From an uncultured Clostridia bacterium (lineage in GTDB: Bacteria > Bacillota > Clostridia > Lachnospirales > Lachnospiraceae), in the NCBI GenBank assembly GCA_946186175.1, contig CAMHMG010000160.1:1-7012 (forward strand): a stretch of 7,012 nucleotides of DNA, in the 5' to 3' direction. Position numbers and translations under genes: made by a program. The notes beneath the pieces were generated by a model. The model was given only the letters and a program-made list of their open reading frames with translations. It did not search any database and was not told the origin of the DNA. How positions within the stretch are numbered: position 1 is the stretch's first letter; each line of letters begins with the position of its first letter. Of the stretch, positions 5,641 to 7,012 are shown in pieces.

Positions 5641-6825
5641 ATGAAGAAGAATATAATAATTAAAACAAGAGAGATCAAGAGAACAGTTATTGGTATGGCA
5701 ATGGCATTGGTTATGGGAGGAACATTACTTGCACAGGCTCCTGTAACAGGAATTGTTGCACATGCAGAATGTCCGGTCAATGAGGTATGGACCGATGCAG
5801 CACCGACAACATGCGGTCAGCAGTACAAGACAAGAACATTATATCGTTCTAAGAAAGTAAGTTATACTACATCTACAACTGATTCGACCATGGACGGATG
5901 GACATTGTATAATACAGACAGCAAGGTAGTCGGCAAGGGCGACAAGATCGAATACGGAAGAGGCAATGATTCAACAGCACCTGCAAAAAGCGGAGCATAC
6001 AGAGTATGGGCAGAGAAGATCAATTATACTTATAATCCTGATATATATACAAGACCGACGACGGATATTTCGATTGTAACTACAAGCAGCGAAACAAATA
6101 AGAGCAAGATAAAATGGATCCAGATAGCACTCTGCAGATACGGATACAATTCTCCTGTTGACGGAGTGTATGGTTCGGCAACATTTGCATATGTAAAGAA
6201 GTTCCAGCAGGATAACGGAATCACAGCAACCGGAATATTTGGAAGGGCAACTATTCAGAAGATGACAGCAAAGATCGACAGCGACCCTGTTTACTGCTAC
6301 TATTATGAAACAGCAGCTGAACAGAACACATATCATTTCTATAAATTAGATGCACAGTGGAGTGACTGGACAGAGACAGCAATTACCGGCGATACAACAT
6401 TTAATGCAGGCGTAACTAATGTAATGGTTGAGACAAAGAAACAGTACTGCTATATCACACCTGCCGCTGAAGAAGAATCAGATGATGTTATCGAAGCACC
6501 TGAAATCAAAAAGATCAATTTCAAGTCAAGAATTACAAAAGTTCAGTTAGCAGATGATCCTGATGCAGATGGTTATGAATGTACAGTTCTTAAGGTATCG
6601 GTTAAGTCGCTAAAGTTACTCAAGAAGCAGTTGAATGAGTGTGGAGATGATACTATATCTGTAAAGGGAACCAAGACATTTACAAGCAAGTCGGCTTTCT
6701 TAAGCTTAAAGAATCTCAAAAAAGGTAAGAAATATGCAATGGTAGCAAGATCATTTAAGTATGTTGACGGAGAGAAGTTATACAGCAATTATTCATCAAT
6801 CAAGATCGTTAAGATCAAGAAGTGA
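5641..6825 (+). CDS. Secreted peptidoglycan-binding-domain protein with Fn3-like C-terminus
   Basis: This 394-aa protein has a long signal peptide (basic residues 2-14, hydrophobic 16-33, likely cut after AHA at 42). Next comes an aromatic module (about 43-150) with WTD and GWTLYN motifs and the TRTLYR pattern seen in secreted Clostridia proteins. A PG_binding_1-type domain (PF01471) follows at about 155-210: the motifs IQIALCRYGY, VDGVYGSATFAYVKKFQ and TGIFGRATIQKM are characteristic. A second aromatic module (about 216-272) has WSDW and a paired CYY/YCY pattern. An acidic stretch (276-286) leads to a Lys-rich Fn3-like region (about 288-394). No catalytic domain is visible, so it probably binds cell-wall glycan or peptide. 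TGA is followed at once by an in-frame TAA. Codon use favours AAG and ATC, unlike the upstream genes. Confidence 0.93.
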   Translation: MKKNIIIKTREIKRTVIGMAMALVMGGTLLAQAPVTGIVAHAECPVNEVWTDAAPTTCGQQYKTRTLYRSKKVSYTTSTTDSTMDGWTLYNTDSKVVGKGDKIEYGRGNDSTAPAKSGAYRVWAEKINYTYNPDIYTRPTTDISIVTTSSETNKSKIKWIQIALCRYGYNSPVDGVYGSATFAYVKKFQQDNGITATGIFGRATIQKMTAKIDSDPVYCYYYETAAEQNTYHFYKLDAQWSDWTETAITGDTTFNAGVTNVMVETKKQYCYITPAAEEESDDVIEAPEIKKINFKSRITKVQLADDPDADGYECTVLKVSVKSLKLLKKQLNECGDDTISVKGTKTFTSKSAFLSLKNLKKGKKYAMVARSFKYVDGEKLYSNYSSIKIVKIKK

Positions 6826-6834
6826 TAAGCAGGA

Positions 6835-6851
6835 ACTTGTAATACACAAGT
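6835..6851 (+). other. Small 6-bp hairpin after gene 5
   Basis: ACTTGT (6835-6840) and ACAAGT (6846-6851) form a 6-bp stem with the 5-nt loop AATAC. It stands 9 nt after the stop codon and 7 nt before the larger hairpin. It has no U-tract and may be part of the 3' end or of a leader for the next gene. Confidence 0.4.
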
Positions 6852-6858
6852 AATCAGG

Positions 6859-6901
6859 CAGGAGGCTGATCAGATAATGGTTAGCCTCCTGTTCGATTTT
6901 T
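6859..6901 (+). terminator. Terminator-like hairpin that also contains the next gene's ribosome binding site
   Basis: CAGGAGGCTGA (6859-6869) pairs with TTAGCCTCCTG (6881-6891): 11 pairs with one G-U, an 11-nt loop, and a U-run at 6897-6901 after a 5-nt gap. It is suitable as an intrinsic terminator for gene 5. The gap before the U-run and the overlapping coding frame leave open a translational role instead. Confidence 0.6.
6860..6865 (+). promoter_or_regulatory. Shine-Dalgarno site of the right-edge gene, buried in a hairpin
   Basis: AGGAGG lies 11 nt before ATG 6877, a slightly long spacing. It is fully paired to CCTCCT at 6885-6890 inside the coding start, so it would be hidden when the hairpin forms. 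Confidence 0.5.
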
Positions 6902-7012
6902 ATGGTGTTGATAAGAAAATAACTGAGTTGAAAGAACAGTTGCAGAGCAAGGATAAACAGTTGCAGAGTGTAGAACAAGAATTACGAATAGAGAAAGAGA
7001 AGAATGCAAAGC
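6877..7012 (+). CDS. N-terminus of a coiled-coil protein (3'-partial)
   Basis: ATG 6877 opens a frame with no stop to the window edge (45 codons). The first ten residues are hydrophobic and aromatic (MVSLLFDFYG); the rest is a charged heptad pattern (KKITELKEQLQSKDKQLQSV, then Glu/Lys-rich), typical of a coiled coil. A 13-nt direct repeat 21 nt apart encodes consecutive heptads. The frame is the same as gene 5 but is separated from it by tandem stops, so read-through is unlikely. Family and function cannot be told from this piece. The LLFDFYG motif loosely recalls the start of YlxM-type proteins, but the following residues do not fit. The overlap with a terminator-like hairpin is the main reason for doubt. 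Confidence 0.6.
   Translation, partial: MVSLLFDFYGVDKKITELKEQLQSKDKQLQSVEQELRIEKEKNAK
6935..6968 (+). repeat. 13-bp direct repeat with 21-bp period (coiled-coil heptad)
   Basis: AACAGTTGCAGAG occurs at 6935-6947 and 6956-6968, exactly 21 bp or seven codons apart, encoding the EQLQS/KQLQS heptads. This supports the frame being coding. Confidence 0.75.

Noticed and set aside
5641..7012. Right-edge coiled coil as a C-terminal extension of gene 5 by read-through
   Set aside because: Tandem in-frame stops TGA TAA separate them, and the coiled coil has its own ATG and Shine-Dalgarno site.

Overview
The window is AT-rich and every gene reads on the + strand. Strong purine-rich Shine-Dalgarno sites (for example AAAGGAGG), ATG starts, low-GC codon use and secreted proteins with Lachnospiraceae-like modules point to an anaerobic Firmicute (Clostridia, probably Lachnospiraceae). 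This placement is inferred from style and composition; no rRNA or marker gene is present.

Positions 1-5422 hold a compact gene run built around FHA (phosphothreonine-binding) domains. (1) The 3' part of a membrane protein with three visible membrane segments, a Pro-rich repeat linker and a C-terminal FHA domain; its true start lies left of the window. (2) A complete tandem paralogue (578 aa): one N-terminal membrane segment, an acidic ectodomain, three more membrane segments, a Gln/Met/Pro repeat linker and a C-terminal FHA. (3) A 594-aa protein with the reverse layout: N-terminal cytoplasmic FHA, a 15-residue repeat linker, one membrane segment, and an extracellular transglutaminase-like domain with an intact Cys-His-Asp triad. 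(4) A 205-aa secreted protein of unknown function. The gaps are 79, 14 and 25 nt, and a bulged hairpin follows gene 4, so genes 1-4 look like the end of one operon. Predicted topology puts all three FHA domains in the cytoplasm and the variable domains and the enzyme outside. The simplest reading is that phosphorylation by a Ser/Thr kinase, not in this window, recruits or organises a cell-surface machine. That role is inference.

Positions 5423-5640 are intergenic, with the terminator-like hairpin, two palindromic elements, a weak promoter candidate and a perfect Shine-Dalgarno site. Gene 5 (5641-6825) encodes a secreted 394-aa protein with a peptidoglycan-binding domain and a C-terminal Fn3-like region. 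Its codon preference (AAG, ATC) differs visibly from genes 1-4, and it appears to be a separate transcription unit.

Positions 6826-7012 contain a strong hairpin followed by a short U-tract, which looks like the terminator of gene 5. The same hairpin contains the Shine-Dalgarno site, start codon and codons 3-5 of an open frame that runs off the right edge and encodes a heptad-repeat coiled coil. It may therefore both end gene 5 transcription and mask translation initiation of the next gene.
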